Shown: piece by piece, positions 7,349-15,585 of the stretch | Position numbering within the stretch: the stretch's first letter is position 1 | Layout of the letters: the number at the start of each line of letters is the position of its first letter | Assembly: GCA_963643465.1 (NCBI GenBank) | Contig: CAVIJT010000014.1 | Span: forward strand, 12,411-76,410 | Direction: 5' to 3' | Source: CAG-411 sp963643465 | GTDB taxonomy: Bacteria > Bacillota > Clostridia > Lachnospirales > Lachnospiraceae | DNA length: 64,000 nucleotides | The notes under the pieces: model-generated | Databases searched by the model: none | Seen by the model: the letters and a program-made list of their open reading frames with translations, nothing else | Told to the model about the DNA's origin: nothing | Translations under genes and position numbers: made by a program

Positions 7349-8869
7349 TTAAGACTTCCGTCTGCGACGAGAGTAACGGTTTCGTGAATTGCGTTTTCTT
7401 TGATGCAAAAAGTAAAAATATACAAACAAAACAATTACAACGAATGCAATACAAACTACAATGCCGATACGGCGGATGTTAGTTGCTGTTGCCTTTGTTT
7501 TGCTGGCAACATAGGTACTTTTTGTGTATTCAATATCTTCGGAAGTAGTCAGATGGTTTTCTAGTGCATCAGGATTGAAGTAAATGTTTGTAGTACCAAC
7601 TGTTTTATTTCCGTATTCGTAAGTTACAGTACCAATTGCGTTATCTTCCTCATTTTTCTTATCGTAAAATACAACATCTTGAACAGCGTCTGAAGTAGAT
7701 ACGCCCACAGGAAGCACTACAACTCCGTTGTTGCTGGTTTGCAGAGGAGATAATTCAAAATCTAAAATAGAGTCAAACACAGTAAAAAATGGAGATTCTG
7801 CATTGTCCGTAGTAGTTTGTATATTGCTGGATAACTGGTGTGCCTCATAATTACTAAAACCAAATTCCAATAAACTGATAGTATCTGTATAAATATTGTT
7901 GCTAATGTCGGTCTTAGAGCTACCCCCTTCCATAACGACACAAATAAGTGTCATACCATCTCTCTCAGCAAAAGTAACCAGAGTGCTTTGGGCAGCGGAA
8001 GTATAACCGGTTTTTCCACCAATACAATCCTCATACAAAAAGGCAGAAGTAGAGTAAGCATTAATCATATTATGGTGATTCGCTAAATATCGGGAATCGT
8101 ATTTATTTGTTTTATCCAGGTAGGTGGAGGCTGTGTTTGCAACTTTTCGGAATGTTTCATTTTTTAATGCTTCCTGACCGATTAGTGCCATATCATAGGC
8201 ACAGGTGTAATGGTCATCCGAATGCAATCCGTTTGGGTTGGTAAAATTGGTATTGACGCATCCCAGTTCATAGGCACGAGTTGTCATAAGCTCTCCAAAA
8301 CTTTCTATATCACCAGAAACGAAATCGGCAACACCGTTACAAACTTCATTTGCAGATGCAAGCATAATAGCGTAGAGACATTGTTCCATTGTTAAGGTTT
8401 CACCTACTTGGGTGTCAATATTGCTGGCACCGTATTCCAAATTTAACACTTCATCAGATGTAAAGGTTATGGTATCATCTGGAGAACTGTTTTCTATGGC
8501 AAGTAAGGTAGTCATAATTTTTGTAATACTTGCAGGGTAATGCTTGTCCGTCATATTCTTGTTATAAAGAACAAGTCCCGTATCTGCGTCCATTAACACT
8601 GCCGCAGAAGAGGTGAGAGAATTTTCGCTGGGACCTGTGGGCCAGTCAACATTTGTATCGCCATCGGTAGTATCGTACTGACTTTTTACTTGATTTTTGG
8701 TTGTCTCGGTAGAAGAAGTTGGTTCCTTTGTGGTATCCTTTTGACTTTCTGTAGTTTGTGTTGCAAAAATATCTGTGGTTGGGGTAATGGTAAATGCCTG
8801 ATTAGGCTGTATCTGAATAGTAACTGCCAGAAAAAGTGTAAGCAGTGTGCGGGTTATTCTTTTTCTCAT
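7349..8869 (-). CDS. D-alanyl-D-alanine carboxypeptidase (peptidase S11, DacF-like) with C-terminal membrane anchor
   Basis: A penicillin-binding-protein-like serine D,D-carboxypeptidase that trims pentapeptide stems of peptidoglycan outside the membrane. It has an N-terminal signal sequence (about residues 1-25) and a Thr/Ser-rich spacer to about residue 85. The three active-site motifs follow: SITK (Ser about 114), SAN (about 172-174) and KTG in GGKTGYT. Near the C-terminus a hydrophobic segment ends in a strongly basic tail, RNRYSRRRRKS, typical of a C-terminal anchor. ATG 8869 has GGAGG at 5 nt; an upstream in-frame ATG at 8881 would place that site inside the gene. The SpoVAF-like gene next door suggests, but does not prove, a sporulation role as for DacF. 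Confidence 0.9.
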   Translation of the reverse strand: MRKRITRTLLTLFLAVTIQIQPNQAFTITPTTDIFATQTTESQKDTTKEPTSSTETTKNQVKSQYDTTDGDTNVDWPTGPSENSLTSSAAVLMDADTGLVLYNKNMTDKHYPASITKIMTTLLAIENSSPDDTITFTSDEVLNLEYGASNIDTQVGETLTMEQCLYAIMLASANEVCNGVADFVSGDIESFGELMTTRAYELGCVNTNFTNPNGLHSDDHYTCAYDMALIGQEALKNETFRKVANTASTYLDKTNKYDSRYLANHHNMINAYSTSAFLYEDCIGGKTGYTSAAQSTLVTFAERDGMTLICVVMEGGSSKTDISNNIYTDTISLLEFGFSNYEAHQLSSNIQTTTDNAESPFFTVFDSILDFELSPLQTSNNGVVVLPVGVSTSDAVQDVVFYDKKNEEDNAIGTVTYEYGNKTVGTTNIYFNPDALENHLTTSEDIEYTKSTYVASKTKATATNIRRIGIVVCIAFVVIVLFVYFYFLHQRKRNSRNRYSRRRRKS

Positions 8870-9127
8870 AATATCCTCCAAAATCCGGGGATGTGTCCCC
8901 TAATAGAATTGGTATTGTTTCATTATTTGGAACAGATACCTTTATCATTATAATTACTTTAGTGAGAGCAGGCAAGAAAACTTTTTCATATATGGAGCAA
9001 AACTGTGGAGTAAGTATTCATGAGAACACAAAAAGAGAATAAAAATTAGAAAAAGCGGGATAAAAATAGTCGAAAATACACGAAAATGGAAATAAAATGA
9101 AAACTTGCAAAAAAGCGAAAAAATATC
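8870..9127. other. Divergent intergenic region, no gene seen
   Basis: AT-rich spacer between the divergent carboxypeptidase and TetR genes. Runs of A and GAAAAAT-like sequence occur, but there are no convincing ORFs or strong hairpins. The TetR promoter begins at its right edge. Confidence 0.6.
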
Positions 9128-9157
9128 TTGACATGCGAATATACCGATTGGTATACT
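9128..9157 (+). promoter_or_regulatory. tetR promoter with palindromic operator over the -10
   Basis: TTGACA (9128-9133) and TATACT (9152-9157) are separated by 18 bp. The perfect palindrome TATACC-GATT-GGTATA (9140-9155) covers the end of the spacer and most of the -10 box. A TetR-type dimer bound there would block RNA polymerase, so negative autoregulation is inferred. Confidence 0.85.
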
Positions 9158-9204
9158 TAATGAGAATGTTATGTAAATGAGAGCTTCAAAAGGAGATATC
9201 GCAG

Positions 9205-9849
9205 ATGAAACAGGATTGTTCAAATCGAGAAAATATATTGTCCTGTGCGCAGCGGTTATTTTTCGAAAAGGGTTATGAAGCTGTAGGGGTACAGGAAATT
9301 GTAGATACAGCAGGTATCACAAAACCAACCATGTATTACTATTTTAAGAGTAAACATGGATTGCTAGAGTGTCTATTGGCTGAAGGGGCAAAAGTAATGC
9401 TTGACAAGACGAAGGAAGTTACGGAGACCGAGGGAGAGTTTTTGCAAGTATTGGAGTTGGTTACGAAAAGATATCTGGAATTGGCAGTGGAGAATAAAGA
9501 ATTTTATCTTATGTTAGTGAGCTTGTTTTCATCAGCCAAAGATAATGAGGCATTCCGTTCTGCAAAACCCTACATATCACAATTTTTAAATTTGTTTCGG
9601 TGCTTTTTCGAACGATATTCCAAGCAGCAGGGAGTATGTATTGCAAATGTGGATTATCTGGCAATTAGTTATGTAGGTATTATAAATATGTTTATGATGA
9701 CTTCCTTTGAGCGGGGAGAGCTTGAATCGGAAGTTGTCAGACGCAAATTTATTAAAAATTTGTGTGCGCAGTTTGCTAATACTTATACAGATGAAAAAGT
9801 CAGTTATTATACACATTCAAGTAGGCTGTCGTATTCATTTTCAGATTAA
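9205..9849 (+). CDS. TetR/AcrR-family transcriptional regulator
   Basis: A 214-residue one-component repressor. The N-terminal TetR helix-turn-helix is clear: ILSCAQRLFFEKGYEAVGVQ, then IVDTAGITKPTMYYYFKSK (about residues 10-50). The helical C-terminal half would bind a ligand and dimerise; its ligand cannot be told from sequence. The start has AAGGAGAT about 7 nt upstream. Its own promoter contains a palindrome over the -10 box, so autorepression is likely. It precedes glgB on the same strand by about 105 bp. No transporter gene lies next to it, unlike many AcrR-type systems, so its regulon is unclear and could include glgB. Confidence 0.92.
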   Translation: MKQDCSNRENILSCAQRLFFEKGYEAVGVQEIVDTAGITKPTMYYYFKSKHGLLECLLAEGAKVMLDKTKEVTETEGEFLQVLELVTKRYLELAVENKEFYLMLVSLFSSAKDNEAFRSAKPYISQFLNLFRCFFERYSKQQGVCIANVDYLAISYVGIINMFMMTSFERGELESEVVRRKFIKNLCAQFANTYTDEKVSYYTHSSRLSYSFSD

Positions 9850-9954
9850 TGCCCAGGCATTAGGGGGAACTATGAGTATTGTTTAGAAAAGTGTAGGACA
9901 GGCACAGGTGTCTGAAAGAATAGATAGAAGATGATAATAGGAGGAATATGAAAT

Positions 9955-12216
9955 ATGCATGAAAAACTACAAAGTTGGATTAATTGGACATTATATGACG
10001 AATTAGTAAATTGTAAAATTAATGCACCAAAGCAGTTACTGGGATGTCATGAGTGTGAAGGGGGACAAGTTATCACAGCATTTCGTCCAGATGCTATTTC
10101 TGTGGAAGTAAGAAGTAAGAGCGGAAAACATACTGATTTTATGGAGAAAGTCAATGATGCAGGATTTTTTGGAATTTATTTTCCAAAGGAAAAGTATACA
10201 AAATATACTTATAGGGTTTCTTATGGGGACGGAACCGTGATTGACATTGAGGATCCATATCGTTTTAATGAACAGATTACTTCTATGGATTGTCATTTAT
10301 TTGGAGAGGGCAAGCATTATGAGATTTATGAAAAATTAGGTGCGCATCCAATGACTATTGATGGGGTGGACGGAACATATTTTGCAGTTTGGGCACCACA
10401 TGCAAGAAGAGTCAGTGTAGTGGGTGATTTTAATCTTTGGGATGCAAGAGTACATCAGATGAATATTTTAGGTTCTTCCGGTATTTATGAGTTATTTATT
10501 CCAGGTGTGAAGCCGGGAGCTATTTATAAGTATCAGATACTTACCAGAGAGGGCGAGATTTTACATAAGGCAGATCCTTATGCAACCTATGCACAGATGC
10601 GTCCGGAAACTGCTTCTGTAGTTGCGGATATTCGTAATTTTAAATGGACAGATGCAGCATGGATGAAAAAGCGTCAAAATAAAGACCGTTTGTCTTGCAG
10701 AGAAGAGGCTATTTCTATTTATGAAGTACATTTAGGTTCATGGAAAAAGAAAGAAGAAGATTCCGATAATGGCTTCTATACATATCGTGAGATTGCGGAA
10801 GATTTGGCAGATTATGTAGTAGATATGGGGTATACACATATTGAAATTATGGGTATTGCAGAGCATCCATATGACGGCTCGTGGGGATATCAGGTAACCG
10901 GTTACTATGCACCAACTAGCCGTTATGGAACTCCGGAAGATTTTATGTATTTTGTAGATTACATGCACAGCAGAGGAATTGCAGTAATGCTTGACTGGGT
11001 TCCAGCGCATTTTCCAAAAGATGCACATGGATTAGCAAAATTTGATGGGCTTCCACTTTATGAGCATCCAGATACCAGAAGGGGAGAACATCCACATTGG
11101 GGTACTTTGATTTTTAACTATGCTCAGAGAGAAGTGGAGAATTTCTTAGTTGCCAATGCGCTATATTGGATTGAGAAGTTCCATATTGATGGGCTTCGTG
11201 TGGATGCAGTTGCATCTATGTTGTATTTAGATTATGGAAAACAGGATGGAGAATGGCTTCCAAATGAAAATGGTGGTCGTGAAAATACAGATGTAATTAA
11301 AATGTTCCGTCATATGAATGCCATATTAGAGGAAAGAGATCCGGGAGCCTTGATGATTGCAGAGGAATCAACAGCATGGGCAGGAGTGACTGCACCAGCT
11401 TCTATGGATGGATTAGGATTTATGTTTAAATGGGATATGGGATGGATGAACGATTTCTTACAGTTTATGCACTGCCCACCAGAATCCAGACATTATGATT
11501 TTAATAAGCTCACATTTAGTATGATGTACGCATATAGTGAAAACTTTATTCAGGCGTTATCTCATGATGAAGTGGTACATGGAAAAGCTACTTTGCTTAA
11601 TAAGATGCCGGGAACTCGTGAGGAACAGTTTGCTAATCTTCGTACAGCATATGGATTTATGTATGGACATCCAGGTAAGAAATTATTGTTTATGGGACAG
11701 GAATTTGCACAGGATCATGAGTGGAATGAGGCTGTCAGTCTAAGCTGGGATGATTTGCAGTTTGAAGAGCATAGAGGTATGCAGCGATATGTGAAAGCAC
11801 TTAATAAAATTTATAAAGATTATCCGTCTATGCACGTACACGATGGCAATGCTATGGGATTTGAGTGGGTAAATTGTGATGATCGTGACAGCAGTGTTGT
11901 TTCTTTCGTGCGTCGTGGTGACACTACAAAGAAGCAGTTGCTATTTATTTGTAACTTCCATACGAAAGAATATCGCGATTATCGAGTAGGTGTTCCATGT
12001 GCAGGACACTATCAGGAAGTTTTAAATTCAGATGCAGAAGAATTTGGCGGTAAGAATCGTGTCAATAACTTTAAACCTTTAAAAGCAGAGGCAATTCCAT
12101 GCGATGGTAAAGAGTATTCCATTGGATTTGCACTTCCACCGTTGACAACTGTTGTATTTGCTTTTGATTACAAACAGGAAAAGAAGAAGAAAGTAACAAA
12201 AAAAGCAAATTATTAA
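9955..12216 (+). CDS. glgB: 1,4-alpha-glucan branching enzyme (GH13)
   Basis: Cytoplasmic enzyme that makes the alpha-1,6 branches of glycogen. At 753 residues it has the longer form, with two N-terminal beta-sandwich/CBM48-like regions (about 20-110 and 125-225; YFAVWAPHARRVSVVGDFN). The GH13 barrel follows, with DWVPAHFPKDAHGL, GLRVDAVASM (nucleophile Asp about 415), AEEST (acid Glu about 469) and LSHDEVVHGK (about 536), then a C-terminal amylase domain. ATG 9955 has GGAGG about 10 nt upstream. It works with glgC-glgD, which lie about 35 kb away, so glycogen genes are split here. A deleted repeat element and a terminator follow the stop. Confidence 0.97.
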   Translation: MHEKLQSWINWTLYDELVNCKINAPKQLLGCHECEGGQVITAFRPDAISVEVRSKSGKHTDFMEKVNDAGFFGIYFPKEKYTKYTYRVSYGDGTVIDIEDPYRFNEQITSMDCHLFGEGKHYEIYEKLGAHPMTIDGVDGTYFAVWAPHARRVSVVGDFNLWDARVHQMNILGSSGIYELFIPGVKPGAIYKYQILTREGEILHKADPYATYAQMRPETASVVADIRNFKWTDAAWMKKRQNKDRLSCREEAISIYEVHLGSWKKKEEDSDNGFYTYREIAEDLADYVVDMGYTHIEIMGIAEHPYDGSWGYQVTGYYAPTSRYGTPEDFMYFVDYMHSRGIAVMLDWVPAHFPKDAHGLAKFDGLPLYEHPDTRRGEHPHWGTLIFNYAQREVENFLVANALYWIEKFHIDGLRVDAVASMLYLDYGKQDGEWLPNENGGRENTDVIKMFRHMNAILEERDPGALMIAEESTAWAGVTAPASMDGLGFMFKWDMGWMNDFLQFMHCPPESRHYDFNKLTFSMMYAYSENFIQALSHDEVVHGKATLLNKMPGTREEQFANLRTAYGFMYGHPGKKLLFMGQEFAQDHEWNEAVSLSWDDLQFEEHRGMQRYVKALNKIYKDYPSMHVHDGNAMGFEWVNCDDRDSSVVSFVRRGDTTKKQLLFICNFHTKEYRDYRVGVPCAGHYQEVLNSDAEEFGGKNRVNNFKPLKAEAIPCDGKEYSIGFALPPLTTVVFAFDYKQEKKKKVTKKANY

Positions 12217-12223
12217 AAGCGAG

Positions 12224-12270
12224 GTAACTATTTAAGTGCGAATATATGGAGAGGGGTTCTGAATAGTTAC
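12224..12270 (+). repeat. Structured MITE-like element, internally deleted copy 3
   Basis: Starts with GTAACTATT (left end), then jumps directly into the right part, AAGTGCGAATATATGG, and ends in GAGGGGTTCTGAATAGTTAC. It is 47 bp against about 193 bp for the full copies, with both outer ends kept. It lies 8 bp after the glgB stop. The retained ends still form a short inverted repeat. No 8-bp flanking duplication is visible. Confidence 0.8.
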
Positions 12271-12301
12271 AAATCTAGTTCTATTGTGGATATAGACATA
12301 T

Positions 12302-12343
12302 AAAAGGGACAAGCTGCATATTTGTGCAACTTGTCCTTTTGAG
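12302..12343. terminator. Bidirectional-looking terminator after glgB
   Basis: AAAAGGGACAAG (12302-12313) pairs with CTTGTCCTTTT (12330-12340), with an additional GCTGCA/TGTGCA pairing in the upper stem and a T-run at the 3' side. Confidence 0.85.
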
Positions 12344-12460
12344 ATTCTTTAGGTTTCCATTATTTATTGCAAGAAATCCTATACTTTTTTCTTTTTATGT
12401 GACGAAAAGTAGGTTATAATAATTAAATATATCATGTTGACAAGAAAAGAGAGGTAACAT

Positions 12461-13108
12461 ATGCGATTAAGAAATGTAAAAGGGTCCAGAGAGACTATTG
12501 CAGCAAATGAATTTGTGCTTCATACAGAGGAAGAATATCAGAATAACAAAGGACATTGGAATGAAGTGTTTGGTAATGACAATCCTATTCATATTGAAGT
12601 GGGAATGGGAAAAGGAAAATTTATTATGGAACTTGCGAAACAGAATCCGGATATCAATTACATAGGAATTGAAAAGTATTCCAGTGTTTTGGTTCGAGCA
12701 TTAGAAAAACGTGCAGAACTGGAGCAGGATAATTTACTATTTATTCGAATGGATGCAGAATATATTACCGATGCTTTTGATAAAGATGAGATTTCTCGGA
12801 TTTATTTGAACTTTTCAGATCCATGGCCAAAGGATCGACATGCTAAGAGAAGATTAACTTCTAAACAATTTCTTGCTCGTTATAATCAGTTTTTAGTGCC
12901 GGATGGAAGAATTATTTTTAAGACGGATAATAGACCTTTGTTTGATTTCTCGTTAGAGCAGGTGGAAGAAGCTGGGTGGATTTTGGAGAATCATACCTTT
13001 GATTTACATCACAGTGAATATTTAGAAGGAAATGTGATGACAGAATATGAATCAAAATTTGTAGCAGAGGGAAAACCAATTAATCGAATGGTTATTTATC
13101 GTAAATAG
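12461..13108 (+). CDS. trmB: tRNA (guanine-N7-)-methyltransferase
   Basis: SAM-dependent enzyme that methylates G46 in the variable loop of many tRNAs. At 215 residues it is the normal bacterial size. Motifs: EVGMGKGKFI (SAM-binding loop, about 46-55), YIGIEKYSSVLVRALEK, and the signature LNFSDPWPKDRHAKRRL (about 125-141). GAGGT lies about 8 nt upstream of the ATG. The last codons were altered by insertion of a structured element. The present TAG stop is made from the last two bases of the 8-bp target duplication plus the first G of the element. The uninterrupted sequence would read CGT AAA TAA, so the protein itself is unchanged. Confidence 0.96.
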   Translation: MRLRNVKGSRETIAANEFVLHTEEEYQNNKGHWNEVFGNDNPIHIEVGMGKGKFIMELAKQNPDINYIGIEKYSSVLVRALEKRAELEQDNLLFIRMDAEYITDAFDKDEISRIYLNFSDPWPKDRHAKRRLTSKQFLARYNQFLVPDGRIIFKTDNRPLFDFSLEQVEEAGWILENHTFDLHHSEYLEGNVMTEYESKFVAEGKPINRMVIYRK

Positions 13109-13300
13109 TAACTATTCAGAACCCTCTATAATGGAATACTTAGATACGTTATGCTGGCATATAAGTAGCTGAGTATTCCATTATAGAGGTACTCAAATAG
13201 AGTTGCTTCCCCATATATGAGCAGTCTTAGTGCGTAGCGCGGAACTGGCGTCCGTAAGGACGCCGAGTGCGAATATATGGGGAGGGTTCTGAATAGTTAC
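13108..13300 (+). repeat. Structured MITE-like element, copy 2 (full length, with target duplication)
   Basis: A 193-bp element bounded by perfect 19-bp inverted repeats GTAACTATTCAGAACCCTC/GAGGGTTCTGAATAGTTAC. It is flanked by the 8-bp direct repeat CGTAAATA (13100-13107 and 13301-13308), the footprint of transposition. Internal hairpins: an 18-bp stem (13123-13140 with 13172-13189), a 10-bp CCCCATATAT stem (13209-13218 with 13273-13282) enclosing GGCGTCC-GTAA-GGACGCC (13247-13264). It encodes no protein, so it would need a transposase in trans. It is inserted at the trmB stop codon. Confidence 0.93.
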
Positions 13301-13423
13301 CGTAAATAAATAGCTTTCATTTTTGCCAGTTTCCCATGATTTTACATAGGAACATATTTCTTACAATGGAATAGTATAATAGTGTATTTTATTACATAAT
13401 ATTAAAATAGGTAGGAAGTTGTT

Positions 13424-13546
13424 ATGGGAAAATGGAAATGTAAACTGGCACGTAAATTATCTTGTAACTACAGATTGAATCAAAAGTCTGTGAGATTTTT
13501 GCATTCATTATCAGAAGTAATCAAATGCTTAAATATAAAGCGATAG
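13424..13546 (+). CDS. Possible small basic protein (40 aa)
   Basis: A short frame starting MGKWKCKLARKL and ending IKCLNIKR, with a GGTAGGAAG sequence 8-10 nt upstream and a clear intrinsic terminator right after it. It is Lys/Arg-rich, has three cysteines, no signal peptide and no membrane segment. A possible -10 (TATAAT-like, around 13375) lies about 50 bp upstream. The gap between trmB and the convergent pckA is otherwise empty, which makes a small gene plausible. I recognise no family, and chance cannot be excluded at this length. Confidence 0.4.
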   Translation: MGKWKCKLARKLSCNYRLNQKSVRFLHSLSEVIKCLNIKR

Positions 13547-13554
13547 GAAAAAGT

Positions 13555-13594
13555 AAAAGGGTGAGCCGCATAGATATGCGACTCGCCCTTTTTA
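13555..13594. terminator. Bidirectional terminator between the small ORF and pckA
   Basis: AAAAGGGTGAG and CTCGCCCTTTTT flank a CCGCAT/ATGCG stem. Both strands have a run of T after the stem, suiting the two convergent genes. Confidence 0.85.
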
Positions 13595-13620
13595 TATAAA
13601 ACATTATAATATTTTAGTTA

Positions 13621-15225
13621 TTAAGCCTTTGGTCCAGCAGCTACTAATGCCTTACCAGCATCATTTGTCTCGTATTTAGCAAAGTTCTTAACGAAACGGC
13701 TTGCAAGATCTTTTGCCTTAGTTTCCCACTCAGAAGCATCTGCGTAAGTATCACGAGGATCTAAGATCTTAGGATCTACACCTGGAAGCTCAGTAGGTAC
13801 TTCGAAATCAAAGAAAGGAATCTTCTTTGTAGGAGCTGTTGTGATAGAACCGTCAAGGATTGCATCAATAATACCACGAGTATCTTTAATAGAGATACGC
13901 TTTCCTGTACCATTCCATCCTGTGTTTACTAAGTATGCCTTAGCACCACTCTTTTCCATCTTCTTAACTAATTCCTCTGCATACTTTGTAGGATGCAACT
14001 CAAGGAATGCCTGTCCGAAACAAGCAGAGAATGTTGGAGTAGGCTCTGTAATTCCACGCTCTGTACCAGCAAGTTTTGCTGTAAATCCAGATAAGAAGTA
14101 GTATTTAGTCTGCTCTGGTGTCAAAATAGACACTGGAGGAAGAACTCCAAATGCGTCAGCAGAAAGGAAAATTACGTTCTTAGCTGCTGGAGCAGAAGAA
14201 ATTGGACGAACGATATTTTCGATATGATCGATTGGATAAGATACACGAGTATTCTCTGTTACGCTCTTATCATCAAAATCAATCTTTCCATTTGCATCAA
14301 CTGTAACGTTCTCTAATAAAGCGTTGCGCTTAATAGCGTTGTAAATATCTGGCTCAGAATCTTTGTCAAGATTGATAACCTTAGCATAGCATCCACCTTC
14401 AAAGTTGAATACACCATTGTCATCCCAACCATGCTCATCATCACCAATTAAAAGACGCTTAGGATCTGTAGATAATGTTGTCTTACCTGTTCCAGAAAGA
14501 CCGAAGAAAATAGCTGTATTTTCACCGTTCATATCTGTGTTAGCAGAACAGTGCATAGAAGCCATACCCTTTAATGGAAGGTAGTAATTCATCATAGAGA
14601 ACATACCTTTCTTCATCTCTCCGCCGTACCATGTATTTACGATAACCTGCTCGCGGCTTGTGATGTTGAACATAACAGCTGTTTCAGAGTTAAGACCTAA
14701 TTCTTTGTAGTTCTCAACTTTAGCTTTTGATGCGTTGTATACAACGAAATCTGGCTCGAAGTTTTCAAGTTCTTCAGCAGTTGGTTTAATAAACATGTTC
14801 TCAACAAAATGAGCCTGCCAAGCAACCTCAACGATGAAACGAACTGCCATTCTTGTATCTTTGTTTGCTCCACAGAAGGCATCTACTACGAAAAGTTTCT
14901 TGTTAGAAAGTTCTTTCTTAGCAAGTTCTTTTACTGCTTCCCATGCTTCCTGTGATGCAGGATGGTTGTCATTAGGATATTCGTCAGATGTCCACCATAC
15001 AGTGTCCTTAGAATTCTCATCCATAACGATGAATTTGTCTTTAGGAGAACGTCCTGTGTAGATTCCTGTCATAACGTTGACAGCACCAAGTTCAGTTTCC
15101 TGACCTTTCTCATATCCCTCTAAGTCAGACTTCATCTCTTCTTTGTACAATTCCTCGTAAGAAGGGTTGTGTACAAGTTCAGTAGTTCCTGTAATACCAT
15201 ACTTAGTTAAATCAATTTTAGCCAT
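13621..15225 (-). CDS. pckA: Phosphoenolpyruvate carboxykinase (ATP)
   Basis: Interconverts oxaloacetate and PEP with ATP/ADP. In fermentative gut Clostridia it often runs toward oxaloacetate or serves gluconeogenesis. The 534-residue length is typical of the ATP family. The kinase-1a P-loop is GLSGTGKTTLSTD, preceded by MHCSANTD and followed by the metal-binding stretch LIGDDEHGWDDNGVFNFEGGC; TGWNGTGKRISIKDTR lies further on. The start ATG has AGGT about 7 nt upstream. The promoter at 15338-15366 gives a leader of about 105 nt. It stands alone on its strand between a small ORF and a secreted protein. Confidence 0.98.
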   Translation of the reverse strand: MAKIDLTKYGITGTTELVHNPSYEELYKEEMKSDLEGYEKGQETELGAVNVMTGIYTGRSPKDKFIVMDENSKDTVWWTSDEYPNDNHPASQEAWEAVKELAKKELSNKKLFVVDAFCGANKDTRMAVRFIVEVAWQAHFVENMFIKPTAEELENFEPDFVVYNASKAKVENYKELGLNSETAVMFNITSREQVIVNTWYGGEMKKGMFSMMNYYLPLKGMASMHCSANTDMNGENTAIFFGLSGTGKTTLSTDPKRLLIGDDEHGWDDNGVFNFEGGCYAKVINLDKDSEPDIYNAIKRNALLENVTVDANGKIDFDDKSVTENTRVSYPIDHIENIVRPISSAPAAKNVIFLSADAFGVLPPVSILTPEQTKYYFLSGFTAKLAGTERGITEPTPTFSACFGQAFLELHPTKYAEELVKKMEKSGAKAYLVNTGWNGTGKRISIKDTRGIIDAILDGSITTAPTKKIPFFDFEVPTELPGVDPKILDPRDTYADASEWETKAKDLASRFVKNFAKYETNDAGKALVAAGPKA

Positions 15226-15337
15226 TTTATTACCTCGCCTTTCTTTGCATTTATTGAAATACGTTATAAATAACGAATTTTCTTCTCAAAATTTGCAAGT
15301 GATACAGGGTTACTAAAAAACCCATTATACATTGCAA

Positions 15338-15366
15338 ATTATATCATCAAAAGGAAAGTCAGTCAA
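15338..15366 (-). promoter_or_regulatory. pckA promoter
   Basis: On the minus strand TTGACT (15361-15366) and TATAAT (15338-15343) are separated by 17 bp. The leader contains a small GGGTT/AACCC hairpin at 15308-15324. No known regulator site recognised. Confidence 0.8.
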
Positions 15367-15460
15367 CTAACATACATGAAAAATTGGTGCAAAAGGTTGG
15401 CGTATATCTTGATATTTGTGGGGATTTGGAACAAAGGAAGAGTGAGTAATTAAATTTTTA

Positions 15461-15489
15461 TTGTAAAAATATTGAAATTATGTTACAAT
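15461..15489 (+). promoter_or_regulatory. Promoter of the Thr-linker Big_2 secreted protein gene
   Basis: TTGTAA (15461-15466), 17-bp spacer, TACAAT (15484-15489). The leader holds an inverted repeat GTTCAGAC/GTCTGAAC (15510-15517 with 15533-15540), followed by GGTTAC. This resembles a worn end of the structured element seen after trmB. Confidence 0.65.
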
Positions 15490-15585
15490 TAGGAGGCTTT
15501 ATGGACATTGTTCAGACTTGGTTTGCAAGAGGGTCTGAACGGTTACAAGATGTTTCGTTGAAGAAAGGAATGGATTGAGTTAGAA

